In this document: piece after piece, positions 51,816 to 60,187 of the stretch
Position numbering within the stretch: position 1 is the first letter of the stretch
How the letters are laid out: the number at the start of each line of letters is the position of its first letter
Origin: Virgibacillus salexigens
GTDB lineage: Bacteria; Bacillota; Bacilli; Bacillales; Amphibacillaceae
Assembly: GCF_014905415.1 (NCBI RefSeq)
Contig: NZ_BNEO01000002.1
Coordinates: 372,001-436,000 of the forward strand
Reading direction: 5' to 3'
Length of the DNA stretch: 64,000 nucleotides
Made by a program: the position numbers and the translations under genes
Notes under the pieces: model-generated
What the model was told of the DNA's origin: nothing
The model's database searches: none
Seen by the model: only the letters and a program-made list of their open reading frames with translations

Positions 51816-51844
51816 TTGCATTTTTGCTAAAAAAATTGTACGAT
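51816..51844 (+). promoter_or_regulatory. SigA-type promoter for rpsO
   Basis: TTGCAT (51816-51821), 17 nt, TACGAT (51839-51844), starting just after the ribF stop. The leader would be about 80 nt. Confidence 0.6.
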
Positions 51845-51850
51845 AAGGTA

Positions 51851-51932
51851 CGTGGAACCATCGCTTGGCAAAACGTAACTCCGACGTTTGCTAGGGGAAT
51901 GGGGATAAAAATAATATTAGGAGGTGAGCCAG
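51851..51932 (+). promoter_or_regulatory. rpsO leader, probable S15 autoregulatory RNA
   Basis: A long stem pairs 51864-51876 with 51884-51895 around the loop AACTCCG, with one bulged A and two G-U pairs. It is followed by the SD GGAGGTGA. S15-binding leaders controlling rpsO are established in Geobacillus/Bacillus relatives. The details of the binding motif were not verified. Confidence 0.55.
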
Positions 51933-52202
51933 ATGGCTATTACACAAGAACGTAAAAATGAAATTATTAATGAATACAAAATTCATGATACGGACACTGG
52001 TTCTCCAGAGGTACAAATTGCTGTACTTACTGAAGAAATTACCAAATTAAACGAACATTTACGTGTTCATAAGAAAGATCATCATTCACGTCGTGGTCTT
52101 TTGAAAATGGTTGGTAAACGTCGTAATTTATTAAATTATTTACGTAATAAAGATGTTACACGTTACCGTGAACTAATTAAAAATCTTGGCCTACGCCGAT
52201 AG
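51933..52202 (+). CDS. rpsO: Small ribosomal subunit protein uS15
   Basis: 89-aa primary 16S rRNA-binding protein, with [35 protein letters not shown] and LLNYLR. ATG 51933 follows AGGAGGTGA; GTG 51924 is part of that SD. Single-gene unit with its own leader and terminator. Confidence 0.98.
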   Translation: MAITQERKNEIINEYKIHDTDTGSPEVQIAVLTEEITKLNEHLRVHKKDHHSRRGLLKMVGKRRNLLNYLRNKDVTRYRELIKNLGLRR

Positions 52203-52206
52203 ATGT

Positions 52207-52234
52207 AAAAAGCAGGAGAGATCCTGCTTTTTTT
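52207..52234 (+). terminator. Terminator after rpsO
   Basis: AAAAAGCAGGA (52207-52217) / TCCTGCTTTTT (52222-52232) with a 4-nt loop and a further T run. Confidence 0.92.
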
Positions 52235-52539
52235 ATACATTAAGAACATTCTCTATCTAACCCGCTTTTGTCTTAAAACATGTTTAGATCGTTGGTAAGA
52301 AATTAGATGGCAGATAGTTACTGTGTAAGCTTTTTTACATGAAAATTGACATTTTATCGTATGGATCTTATCCTTTTCTTTTACTTTCTTGCACCTATTT
52401 GTATAAAATAGTGCATGGGTGATTGTTTAAAAGGTGTGTAATCATAAAAATAGTTAATTATCTACATAAAATTTACAATCATGCTTATAAACTATAGAAT
52501 GAAGGTTAGAATGGTTAATTGAAAGGAGTACTTAAACTA
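52235..52539 (+). promoter_or_regulatory. pnp upstream region with candidate promoters and a hairpin
   Basis: About 300 nt without a gene. The nearest promoter is TTTACA (52472-52477), 17 nt, TAGAAT (52495-52500). A weaker upstream pair is TTGACA (52347-52352), 18 nt, TATCCT. A hairpin TGCAC(C)TATTT (52390-52400) / AAATAGTGCA (52406-52415) with one bulged C lies between, and would be in the leader only of the longer transcript. Confidence 0.5.
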
Positions 52540-54660
52540 ATGGCAGAAGAAAAACACCTATTTTCTACCGAAATTGCCGGTGAAAAATTTACCGTCGAGA
52601 TAGGCGAGTTAGCAAAACAAGCAAATGGCGCTTGTATGGTACATTATGGTGATACGTCTGTATTGTCTGTAGCAACTGCGTCAAACGAACCAAAGGACCT
52701 GCCCTTCTTCCCGTTAACGGTAAATTATGAAGAACGGCTATATGCAGTTGGCAAGATCCCAGGAGGGTTTATTAAACGAGAAGGAAGACCAAGTGAGAAA
52801 GCTATTTTGTCATCACGATTAATTGATCGTCCGATTCGTCCATTATTTCCAGATGGCTTCCGAAATGAAGTACAAGTAATTAGCACCGTTATGAGTGTAG
52901 ATCAGGATTGTCCATCTGAAATGGCAGCGATGATTGGATCATCGATTGCATTAAGCGTTTCTGATATCCCTTTTGCGGAACCAATTGCTGGCGTAAACGT
53001 TGGTCGTGTTAATGGTGAATTTGTAATTAATCCTACCATCGAACAAGAAGAACAAAGTGATATTGAACTAACCGTTGCTGGTACGAAGGATGCCATCAAT
53101 ATGGTAGAGGCAGGAGCTAACGAAGTACCTGAAGAGGTAATGTTAGAAGCAATTATGTTTGGTCATCAAGAAATTGCTCGTTTAGTTTCCTTCCAAGAAG
53201 AAATTGTACAAGCCGTTGGAGCAGCTAAAAAAGAAGTTATTTTATTTGAAGTTGATGATGAGCTGGCTACAAAAGTTGAAGCTGAAGCTTCCACAAAACT
53301 GCTCAATGCAATTCAGGTGAAAGAGAAGCATGCGCGTGAAGAGGCAATCAGTGCGGTGAAAGACGAAATTCTCGAAGCTTATGATGAAGAAGACAAGGAA
53401 CAATATACACAAGTCAAGGCTGTTCTTGACAAAATCGTTAAGGAAGAAGTACGCAGACTAATAACGAAAGAAAAAATTCGCCCTGATGGACGTAAAATTG
53501 ATGAAATTCGTCCATTGTCTTCACGAATTAATGTATTACCAAGAACACATGGATCTGGATTATTTACAAGAGGGCAAACCCAAGCGTTGAGTGTTTGTAC
53601 ATTAGGCGCTCTCGGAGATGTTCAGATATTAGATGGGCTTGATTTAGAAGAGTCTAAACGATTTATGCATCACTATAACTTCCCTCAATACAGTGTAGGT
53701 GAAACAGGACCGATTCGAGGACCAGGTCGTAGAGAAATTGGTCATGGTGCATTAGGTGAACGTGCTTTAGAGAAAGTCATTCCTTCTGATAAAGACTTCC
53801 CTTATACTATTCGTCTTGTTTCTGAAGTGTTAGAATCAAACGGTTCGACATCACAGGCTAGTATTTGTGCATCTACGTTAGCGATGATGGATGCTGGAGT
53901 TCCAATCAAAGCACCTGTTGCAGGTATAGCTATGGGGTTAGTTAAATCAGGAGACGATTACACAATTTTAACTGATATTCAAGGAATGGAAGATGCCTTA
54001 GGAGACATGGACTTTAAAGTAGCTGGAACTGCTAAGGGTGTTACTGCATTACAAATGGATATTAAGATTGAAGGTCTTTCTAAACAAATATTAGAAGAAG
54101 CATTAACTCAAGCAAAACACGGACGTATGCAAATCCTTGATTCCATGCTTGCAACGATTAAAGAACCAAAAAATGAACTATCTGAATACGCTCCTAAGAT
54201 TTTAACGATGAAAATTAATCCAGATAAGATTCGTGATGTTATTGGCCCAAGTGGTAAACAAATAAACCAAATCATTGATGAAACTGGTGTTAAAATTGAT
54301 ATTGAACAAGATGGCAGTGTGTTCATTTCATCTACAGATGCAACGATGAACGATAAGGCGAAAAAGATTATCGAAGATCTTGTACGAGAAGTAGAAGTTG
54401 GACAAATGTATCTTGGAAAAGTGAAGCGTATTGAGAAATTTGGAGCATTTGTTGAATTATTTAAAGGAAAAGATGGGCTCGTCCATATTTCAGAATTGGC
54501 CGAGGAGCGAACAAATAAAGTGGAAGATGTCGTTTCAATTGGCGATGAAATAATGGTTAAAGTCAAAGAAATTGATAATCAAGGCCGGGTTAACCTTTCT
54601 CGAAAAGCTGTGTTAAAAGAAGAGCGGGAAAGAAAAGAAGCTGCAGAATCTCAATCCTAA
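52540..54660 (+). CDS. pnp: Polyribonucleotide nucleotidyltransferase (PNPase)
   Basis: Phosphorolytic 3'-5' exoribonuclease of mRNA decay. 706 aa: two RNase PH domains with a helical linker, a KH domain ([16 protein letters not shown] near 565) and an S1 domain ([11 protein letters not shown] near 650). ATG 52540 with AAAGGAG 12 nt upstream matches the usual start (MAEEKHLF). Confidence 0.97.
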   Translation: MAEEKHLFSTEIAGEKFTVEIGELAKQANGACMVHYGDTSVLSVATASNEPKDLPFFPLTVNYEERLYAVGKIPGGFIKREGRPSEKAILSSRLIDRPIRPLFPDGFRNEVQVISTVMSVDQDCPSEMAAMIGSSIALSVSDIPFAEPIAGVNVGRVNGEFVINPTIEQEEQSDIELTVAGTKDAINMVEAGANEVPEEVMLEAIMFGHQEIARLVSFQEEIVQAVGAAKKEVILFEVDDELATKVEAEASTKLLNAIQVKEKHAREEAISAVKDEILEAYDEEDKEQYTQVKAVLDKIVKEEVRRLITKEKIRPDGRKIDEIRPLSSRINVLPRTHGSGLFTRGQTQALSVCTLGALGDVQILDGLDLEESKRFMHHYNFPQYSVGETGPIRGPGRREIGHGALGERALEKVIPSDKDFPYTIRLVSEVLESNGSTSQASICASTLAMMDAGVPIKAPVAGIAMGLVKSGDDYTILTDIQGMEDALGDMDFKVAGTAKGVTALQMDIKIEGLSKQILEEALTQAKHGRMQILDSMLATIKEPKNELSEYAPKILTMKINPDKIRDVIGPSGKQINQIIDETGVKIDIEQDGSVFISSTDATMNDKAKKIIEDLVREVEVGQMYLGKVKRIEKFGAFVELFKGKDGLVHISELAEERTNKVEDVVSIGDEIMVKVKEIDNQGRVNLSRKAVLKEERERKEAAESQS

Positions 54661-54674
54661 TAATGAACGAAAAC

Positions 54675-54708
54675 AAGAAGCTGGCCGCCCAGTTTCTTTT
54701 TATTTTTT
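54675..54708 (+). terminator. Terminator after pnp
   Basis: AAGAAGCTGG (54675-54684) / CCAGTTTCTT (54689-54698), 10 bp with one G-U, followed by a T-rich tract. Confidence 0.85.
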
Positions 54709-54753
54709 AAAAATGGAGATGCATACAAACGCTACAAAGTTAATCATACCTTG

Positions 54754-54788
54754 TCCCTCTTACTCATATATATGAGTCAAGGGAGGGA
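54754..54788 (+). promoter_or_regulatory. Hairpin burying the ylxY ribosome binding site
   Basis: A perfect 16-nt palindrome (54762-54777, ACTCATAT then ATATGAGT) is flanked by TCCCTCTT (54754-54761) and CAAGGGAGGGA (54778-54788). These extend it with bulges, so the SD GGGAGGG (54781-54787) would be paired in the RNA. Confidence 0.5.
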
Positions 54789-54793
54789 TATGG

Positions 54794-55741
54794 ATGTACA
54801 GATATCGGCAATTGATTCATTTTTTTGTATTTATCATTTTAGTCGGATTAACGTTTGATTTAGGGACAACTCCTGTTGCAAATATAAAAGAAACACCAGA
54901 AATAATGGAAGCCGTGAAAACAGAAGATGTGTTATATAAGGAAATTGAAGCAAAGGCGAGGGAATTTGAAGAAGCGCCCCAAAATGCTTATATTGATAGA
55001 GTTTGGAAAAAAACACCTGGAAGAAATGGTTTACAAGTCAATATTGAAAAGTCCTATGATAAGATGAAAGATAAAGGGGAATTCGATAAGTCATTATTGG
55101 TGTTTGATCAAGTTACTCCTGAAAAAAATTTAGAGGAATTACCTGCATCGCCTATTTATCGTGGTCATCCAGAAAAACAAATGGTGGCATTTTTAATTAA
55201 TGTCTCTTGGGGAGAGGAATATGTACCTGAAATTTTATCTGTATTAAAAGATAATAATGTAAAAGCTACGTTTTTTATTGAAGGAAAATGGGCAAAGAAT
55301 AATGCTGAGTTAGTAAAAATGATTCATGAACAAGGGCATGTCATTGGGAATCATGCATATAATCATCCAGATATGTCTAGAATGACAAATCAGCAAATTT
55401 TGGATCAAATCGTTCAAACGAATGATATTATTAAAGCAATAATTGGTAAAAGCCCAAAGTGGTTTGCACCGCCAAGTGGCAGCTTTAATGAACATGTGGT
55501 TCAAGTTAGTCATGAATTAAACATGCAGACGATACTATGGACCGTCGATACAATTGATTGGAAGAACCCATCCGTTTCTGTTATGATTAACCGAGTTAAT
55601 ACTAAAATCCATCCAGGTGCAACGGTGTTAATGCATCCTACAGAAGCTACAGAACGAGGTCTTGATTCGCTTATTAAGGCAATTAAAGCGAAAGAATTAA
55701 AAATCAATACGATTGAGAAGCTTATAGAATCCCAACGATAA
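54794..55741 (+). CDS. ylxY: YlxY-like polysaccharide deacetylase-fold protein
   Basis: 315 aa with an N-terminal membrane anchor/signal (about 8-28) and a C-terminal CE4/NodB-like domain (about 130-310). Zinc-binding HAYNHPD, WTVDTIDW and the late His in VLMHPTEATERG are kept. The first motif (usually TFDDG) reads LINVSWG, without the catalytic Asp pair, and the Arg of the RxPP motif is Ala (FAPPSGS). It is therefore probably an inactive or altered deacetylase, a state I also associate with B. subtilis YlxY. It precedes mlpA, as in B. subtilis. Confidence 0.9.
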   Translation: MYRYRQLIHFFVFIILVGLTFDLGTTPVANIKETPEIMEAVKTEDVLYKEIEAKAREFEEAPQNAYIDRVWKKTPGRNGLQVNIEKSYDKMKDKGEFDKSLLVFDQVTPEKNLEELPASPIYRGHPEKQMVAFLINVSWGEEYVPEILSVLKDNNVKATFFIEGKWAKNNAELVKMIHEQGHVIGNHAYNHPDMSRMTNQQILDQIVQTNDIIKAIIGKSPKWFAPPSGSFNEHVVQVSHELNMQTILWTVDTIDWKNPSVSVMINRVNTKIHPGATVLMHPTEATERGLDSLIKAIKAKELKINTIEKLIESQR

Positions 55742-55771
55742 CATCTAGCTAATCACTTAGGAGGAAAAATC

Positions 55772-56989
55772 TTGATAGAAAAACATTCGTGTAAAAACGG
55801 TTTACGTGTCGTATTAGAACGTGTACCAGCAGTTCGTTCAGTAACCATTGGTATATGGGTGTTAACTGGATCTAGAAATGAAACAGAAGAAAATAATGGC
55901 ATCTCTCATTTTTTAGAGCATATGTTCTTTAAAGGAACTAAGAATCGTTCCCCTCAAGATATCGCAGAAGAGTTTGACGCAATTGGTGGACAAGTAAACG
56001 CCTTCACGTCTAAAGAATATACATGCTTTTATGCAAAAGTTTTGGATACACATAAAGATGCTGCATTAGAAATCCTTGCAGATATGTTTTTTAATTCCAC
56101 ATTCGATGAAGATGAAATGGAAAAAGAAAAGAAAGTAGTATATGAAGAGATTAAAATGTACGAAGATACACCAGATGATATTGTACATGACTATTTAGCA
56201 AAAGCGTCATATGGTAGCCATCCTTTAGGGTATCCAATCCTAGGGACAGAAGGGCATTTAAAGTCATTTACACCAGAAAAGCTAAGAAATTATATGAATA
56301 AACGATATACACCAAAGAATATTGTGGTTTCAGTAGCTGGAAATGTTGATTCTTCATTTATACAGTCCATCGAATCATTTTTTGGCAGTTATCAAACCTC
56401 GAATCAACCTACGGAAATTACAAAACCAACATTTATCAGTGGGAAAATCGAGCGTCAAAAAGATACGGAACAAGCACATCTGTGTATGGGATATGATGGT
56501 CTAGCTGTTGATGAAGAAAATATTTATAGTTTAATTATTATGAATAATGTCTTGGGAGGTAGTATGAGCTCAAGGCTATTTCAAGATGTAAGAGAAAAAC
56601 AAGGATTGGCGTATTCCGTTTTTTCTTACCATTCCTCTTTCATAGATAATGGCTTATTAACGATTTACGCAGGAACAGGGAACGATCAATTAGAACGTTT
56701 AACCGACGTCATAAATAAAACAATCGAAACATTTATTTCAAATGGGTTAACCGATAAAGAATTACAAAATAGTAAAGAACAATTAAAAGGGAGTTTATTA
56801 TTAAGTTTGGAAAGCACAAACAGCCGCATGAGTAGGAATGGGAAGAATGAATTAATCTTACATGAACATCGTACATTGGACGAGATGGTACAGGTTATCG
56901 ATGCGGTAAATCATAGCTCCATACAGCAAGTAATGGAAACGTTATTTAAACAAGATCCCTCCATCGCTTTAATTGCTCCAAGTCGATAA
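55772..56989 (+). CDS. mlpA: M16 family zinc protease MlpA (YmxG)
   Basis: Mitochondrial-processing-peptidase-like protein. 405 aa with the inverted zinc motif HFLEH (near 48-52), the downstream Glu region (EEFDAIGGQVNAFTSKEYTC, given as EEFDAIGGQVNAF) and the C-terminal R/Y substrate motif. TTG start with GGAGGAAAA. Expected to be cytoplasmic. Confidence 0.95.
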   Translation: MIEKHSCKNGLRVVLERVPAVRSVTIGIWVLTGSRNETEENNGISHFLEHMFFKGTKNRSPQDIAEEFDAIGGQVNAFTSKEYTCFYAKVLDTHKDAALEILADMFFNSTFDEDEMEKEKKVVYEEIKMYEDTPDDIVHDYLAKASYGSHPLGYPILGTEGHLKSFTPEKLRNYMNKRYTPKNIVVSVAGNVDSSFIQSIESFFGSYQTSNQPTEITKPTFISGKIERQKDTEQAHLCMGYDGLAVDEENIYSLIIMNNVLGGSMSSRLFQDVREKQGLAYSVFSYHSSFIDNGLLTIYAGTGNDQLERLTDVINKTIETFISNGLTDKELQNSKEQLKGSLLLSLESTNSRMSRNGKNELILHEHRTLDEMVQVIDAVNHSSIQQVMETLFKQDPSIALIAPSR

Positions 56990-56993
56990 AAAT

Positions 56994-57022
56994 AACCTAT
57001 ATCAACATAGGTTGATTTTTTT
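56994..57022 (+). terminator. Terminator after mlpA with two alternative stems
   Basis: AACCTAT (56994-57000) / ATAGGTT (57007-57013), or alternatively ATCAAC (57001-57006) / GTTGAT (57011-57016), the latter running directly into a T tract to 57022. Confidence 0.75.
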
Positions 57023-57068
57023 TGCATATACTTGGTAATAACCACGTTAAGAAGGGGTGAAGAGCGGT

Positions 57069-57311
57069 TTGCGGTATAAAGATATAAGTGGCAAAGAAAT
57101 TGTTAATGTAAATGAAGGATCACGATTAGGTGTTTTAGGACAAACTGACCTAGAAATAAATGAAAATACCGGTCAAATCGAAGCATTCATTATTCCGAAT
57201 TATAAATGGTTTGGTTTGAAAAAAGAAGGAGAAGAAACAAAGATTCGCTGGAATGCAATTAAAAAAGTTGGCGAAGACATGATTATTATTGATACGGAGA
57301 AAATAAACTAA
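57069..57311 (+). CDS. ymxH: YmxH/YlmC-type PRC-barrel sporulation protein
   Basis: 80-aa PRC-barrel-like protein (DISGKEIVNVNEGSRLGVLG, GQIEAFIIPNYKWFG). The start TTG 57069 has GAAGGGGTGA 8 nt upstream and gives the normal MRYKDISGKEIV. GTG 57057 lies on the SD. The family is kept in endospore formers near the dpa operon. Confidence 0.9.
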   Translation: MRYKDISGKEIVNVNEGSRLGVLGQTDLEINENTGQIEAFIIPNYKWFGLKKEGEETKIRWNAIKKVGEDMIIIDTEKIN

Positions 57312-57342
57312 AAAAGAATGAGAAAAACATAAAATCTTTTAT

Positions 57343-57378
57343 AGGCTGGTGTCCCGACAGGGGATACTAGCCTTTTTT
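57343..57378 (+). terminator. Terminator after ymxH
   Basis: A 13-bp stem (57343-57355 with 57361-57373, two G-U pairs) with a 5-nt loop, followed by TTTTTT. It isolates ymxH from dpaA. Confidence 0.9.
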
Positions 57379-57403
57379 CTTGTCCATATACGAAAACCTA
57401 ATC

Positions 57404-57430
57404 ACTAACATGCTTCAGGCACATAAGCTA
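57404..57430 (+). promoter_or_regulatory. SigK-type promoter for dpaA-dpaB
   Basis: AC at 57404-57405, a 16-nt spacer and CATAAGCTA (57422-57430) match the SigK pattern AC-N16/17-CATAnnnTA. The spoVF operon of B. subtilis is SigK-dependent and mother-cell specific. Confidence 0.7.
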
Positions 57431-57477
57431 TAAAGAAATATGAATTAAAATTGTACGTTTGGAGGGTGTTCACAAGA

Positions 57478-58347
57478 ATGAGTCAAACAATTGCAGTTAT
57501 TGGTGGAGATGCCCGTTATCTAGAATTAATTCGGCAGCTTCAAGCCTTGACTGAAACCACAATTGTGCTTGTTGGTTTTGATAAATTAGAACAAGGGTTT
57601 ACTGGTCTTAAACAATTAGATATATATGATGTCGAACCAAGTAAGCTAGATGCTGTTGTGTTACCAATAACTGGTATTGATCAGGCAGGGCGTGTAGAAG
57701 CTGTTTTTTCTGAAAAACCAATTTATTTAACATCTGACTGGTTTCAACAATTGCAAGAGTCAACGCTCGTATTTACTGGGATTACGAATAGCTATTTAAC
57801 CGAAGCAGCAGAAAAAGCTTCCATTCAATTGATACCATTATTAGATCGAGATGATGTTGCTATTTATAATTCGATACCTACAGCAGAAGGTACCATAATG
57901 ATGGCAATTGAGCATACTGATTTTACCATCCATTCCTCTCGGGTAATGGTTGTCGGTTTTGGAAGAGTTGGCAACACCGTAGCTAATAAATTTTCTTCTT
58001 TAGGTGCAAAAGTATCTGTAAGCGCAACAAGGATTAAAGATTTAGCACGTATTACAGAAATGGGGTTAACAGCAGTACCATTAGAAGCATTAGCTGATCA
58101 TATGCAGGAATGTGATTTATTAATTAACACGATTCCTGCTCCAGTCGTTGAAAAAGATGCAATGAAGCATTTACCATCCCATGCTGTCATTATTGACTTG
58201 GCATCAAAACCTGGTGGTACAGATTTTCAATATGCAAATCAACGTGGGATAAAAGCAATATTGGCTAAAAGCTTACCGGGTATTGTTGCTCCAAAAACCT
58301 CAGGGAAAATTCTAGCAGATGTTATCAAACAATTTATAACGAAATAA
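57478..58347 (+). CDS. dpaA: Dipicolinate synthase subunit A
   Basis: With DpaB it oxidises dihydrodipicolinate (or its precursor) to dipicolinic acid in the mother cell. 289 aa: IAVIGGDARYLELIRQL at the N-terminus and a Rossmann NAD(P)-binding loop VVGFGRVGNTVA near 160. ATG 57478 matches relatives; GTG 57466 overlaps the GGAGGG SD. Confidence 0.96.
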   Translation: MSQTIAVIGGDARYLELIRQLQALTETTIVLVGFDKLEQGFTGLKQLDIYDVEPSKLDAVVLPITGIDQAGRVEAVFSEKPIYLTSDWFQQLQESTLVFTGITNSYLTEAAEKASIQLIPLLDRDDVAIYNSIPTAEGTIMMAIEHTDFTIHSSRVMVVGFGRVGNTVANKFSSLGAKVSVSATRIKDLARITEMGLTAVPLEALADHMQECDLLINTIPAPVVEKDAMKHLPSHAVIIDLASKPGGTDFQYANQRGIKAILAKSLPGIVAPKTSGKILADVIKQFITK

Positions 58348-58381
58348 GAGTTAAATTGCTTTTTAAAAACATAATAACGAA

Positions 58382-58416
58382 CATTCAGAAAGGCTGTATT
58401 AAAGCCATTCTGAATG
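58382..58416 (+). promoter_or_regulatory. Strong hairpin inside the dpaA-dpaB operon
   Basis: CATTCAGAA-A-GGCT (58382-58395) pairs with AGCC-A-TTCTGAATG (58403-58416): 13 bp with one A-A mismatch and a 7-nt loop. No immediate T tract. It could be a processing or stability element, or a weak attenuator. Confidence 0.5.
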
Positions 58417-58470
58417 AAGTTTTATGTCACTCACACTAGATGAATGATAAACCTTTTGGGAGGCGATTAG

Positions 58471-59061
58471 ATGGATTTAGCAGGTAAAAGAATTGGATTT
58501 GGTTTAACAGGATCGCATTGCACATATGATCAAGTTTTTCCGCAGATTGAACGATTAGTAAAGCAAAAGGCAGAAGTTGTACCGATTGTAACGTATACTG
58601 TGCGTACTACTGATACAAAGTTTGGCGAAGCAGCAGACCATATCGAAAAAATTGAATCAATTACTGGTAAACGTGTGATTACTACAATGCCTGAAGCAGA
58701 ACCATTGGGGCCGCAATATCCGTTAGATTGTATGGTTATTGCACCTCTAACAGGTAATTCTTTAAGTAAAATGGCAAATGCATTAACGGATAGTCCCGTA
58801 CTCATGGCCGCTAAAGCAACGATGAGAAACCAACAACCAGTTGTGTTGGGGATATCTACCAATGATGCACTTGGATTAAATGGAGTTAATTTAATGCGTC
58901 TAATGGCAAGTAAATTTATTTATTTTGTTCCTTACGGGCAAGATGATCCATATAAAAAACCAAATTCACTTGTAGCTAAAATGGATCTATTATCTGAAAC
59001 AATTGAATCTGCATTGGAATTTAAACAACTTCAGCCGGTTATTGTTCCTCATAACAGCTGA
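58471..59061 (+). CDS. dpaB: Dipicolinate synthase subunit B (flavoprotein)
   Basis: 196-aa flavoprotein of the HFCD/UbiX-like family: KRIGFGLTGSHCTYDQVF at the N-terminus, and PLTGNSLSKMANALTDSPVL followed by MAAKA. Partner of DpaA. SD GGGAGG 8 nt before ATG 58471. Confidence 0.95.
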   Translation: MDLAGKRIGFGLTGSHCTYDQVFPQIERLVKQKAEVVPIVTYTVRTTDTKFGEAADHIEKIESITGKRVITTMPEAEPLGPQYPLDCMVIAPLTGNSLSKMANALTDSPVLMAAKATMRNQQPVVLGISTNDALGLNGVNLMRLMASKFIYFVPYGQDDPYKKPNSLVAKMDLLSETIESALEFKQLQPVIVPHNS

Positions 59062-59069
59062 TCTATGAT
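59042..59069 (+). promoter_or_regulatory. SigA-type promoter for asd-dapG-dapA
   Basis: TTGTTC (59042-59047), 16 nt, TATGAT (59064-59069), overlapping the end of dpaB. It would keep the lysine pathway genes expressed in vegetative cells, independent of the SigK promoter upstream. Confidence 0.5.
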
Positions 59070-59124
59070 AAAATGATAAGCTAGAAGTCTATTAAACTTG
59101 TATTTGAAGGGAGCAATAGGAGAG

Positions 59125-60177
59125 ATGCCACAAAAATCAGCATATAATGTAGCGGTAGTAGGAGCAACAGGTGCAGTTGGGCAAAAAATAATCCAATTAT
59201 TAGAAGAGAAGGATTTTCCAATAAATGAATTAAAGCTGTTGTCTTCCAAACGTTCAGCAGGATTAAAACAATTATTTAAACAAACCGAAATTACAGTCGA
59301 AGAGGCTACTCCTGAAAGTTTTGCTGGGGTGGATATTGCGTTATTTTCAGCTGGAGGCTCTGTATCTAAGAAATTAGCACCGGAAGCGGTGAAACATGGA
59401 GCTGTCGTTGTTGATAATACGAGTGCCTTTCGCATGGATGAAGATGTGCCATTAGTAGTACCTGAGGTGAATAAAGATGATCTCCTTAAGCACCAAGGGA
59501 TTATTGCTAATCCAAATTGTTCAACCATTCAAATGGTAGCAGCTCTAAAACCATTGCAGGATGCATTTGGCCTTAAACGTGTTATCGTTTCTACTTATCA
59601 AGCTGTTTCAGGAGCAGGTAATGAAGCAAATAACGAGTTAGCACAGCAATCAAAAGATTATCTTGATGGCAATGAGACAGAAGCGAATATTCTTCCGGTT
59701 AAAGGTGATGAAAAGCATTTTCAAATTGCGTTTAATGCATTACCACAAATTGATGTGTTTCAAGATAATGGATATACCTTTGAAGAAATGAAAATGATTA
59801 ATGAAACCAAAAAAATCTTACATTCGAAAGAATTGCCTGTAGCAGCTACTTGTGTACGTCTGCCATTCTTCACCTCGCATGCGGAAAGTGTTTATATTGA
59901 AGTAGATAAGCAAGGATTAACTGTTCCTAAAATATGGAAAGAGCTTGAAAATGCAGATGGTGTGGTTGTAGAAGATGATCCGACTTCACAGGTCTATCCA
60001 ACGCCTTTAAGTGCGACGGATAAGGAAGATGTATTTGTCGGCCGTGTTCGAAAAGATCCAGACCAAGAAAATGGGTTCCATCTTTGGGTTGTATCCGATA
60101 ATTTATTGAAGGGTGCAGCATGGAATACGGTTCAAATTGCTCAAACATTAATTGAAAATAATTGGCTGCAACGATAG
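59125..60177 (+). CDS. asd: Aspartate-semialdehyde dehydrogenase
   Basis: Converts aspartyl phosphate to aspartate semialdehyde for lysine, DPA, threonine and methionine. 350 aa: NADP-binding [10 protein letters not shown] near 11, active-site Cys in [10 protein letters not shown] near 130, and [14 protein letters not shown] 59125 matches the usual N-terminus; the SD GAAGGGAG is 11 nt upstream. It ends in the SD of dapG. Confidence 0.97.
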   Translation: MPQKSAYNVAVVGATGAVGQKIIQLLEEKDFPINELKLLSSKRSAGLKQLFKQTEITVEEATPESFAGVDIALFSAGGSVSKKLAPEAVKHGAVVVDNTSAFRMDEDVPLVVPEVNKDDLLKHQGIIANPNCSTIQMVAALKPLQDAFGLKRVIVSTYQAVSGAGNEANNELAQQSKDYLDGNETEANILPVKGDEKHFQIAFNALPQIDVFQDNGYTFEEMKMINETKKILHSKELPVAATCVRLPFFTSHAESVYIEVDKQGLTVPKIWKELENADGVVVEDDPTSQVYPTPLSATDKEDVFVGRVRKDPDQENGFHLWVVSDNLLKGAAWNTVQIAQTLIENNWLQR

Positions 60178-60187
60178 AGGTGTTACC

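Noticed and set aside
59062-59124. Lysine riboswitch before asd-dapG-dapA
   Set aside because: The leader is too short and has no L-box elements.
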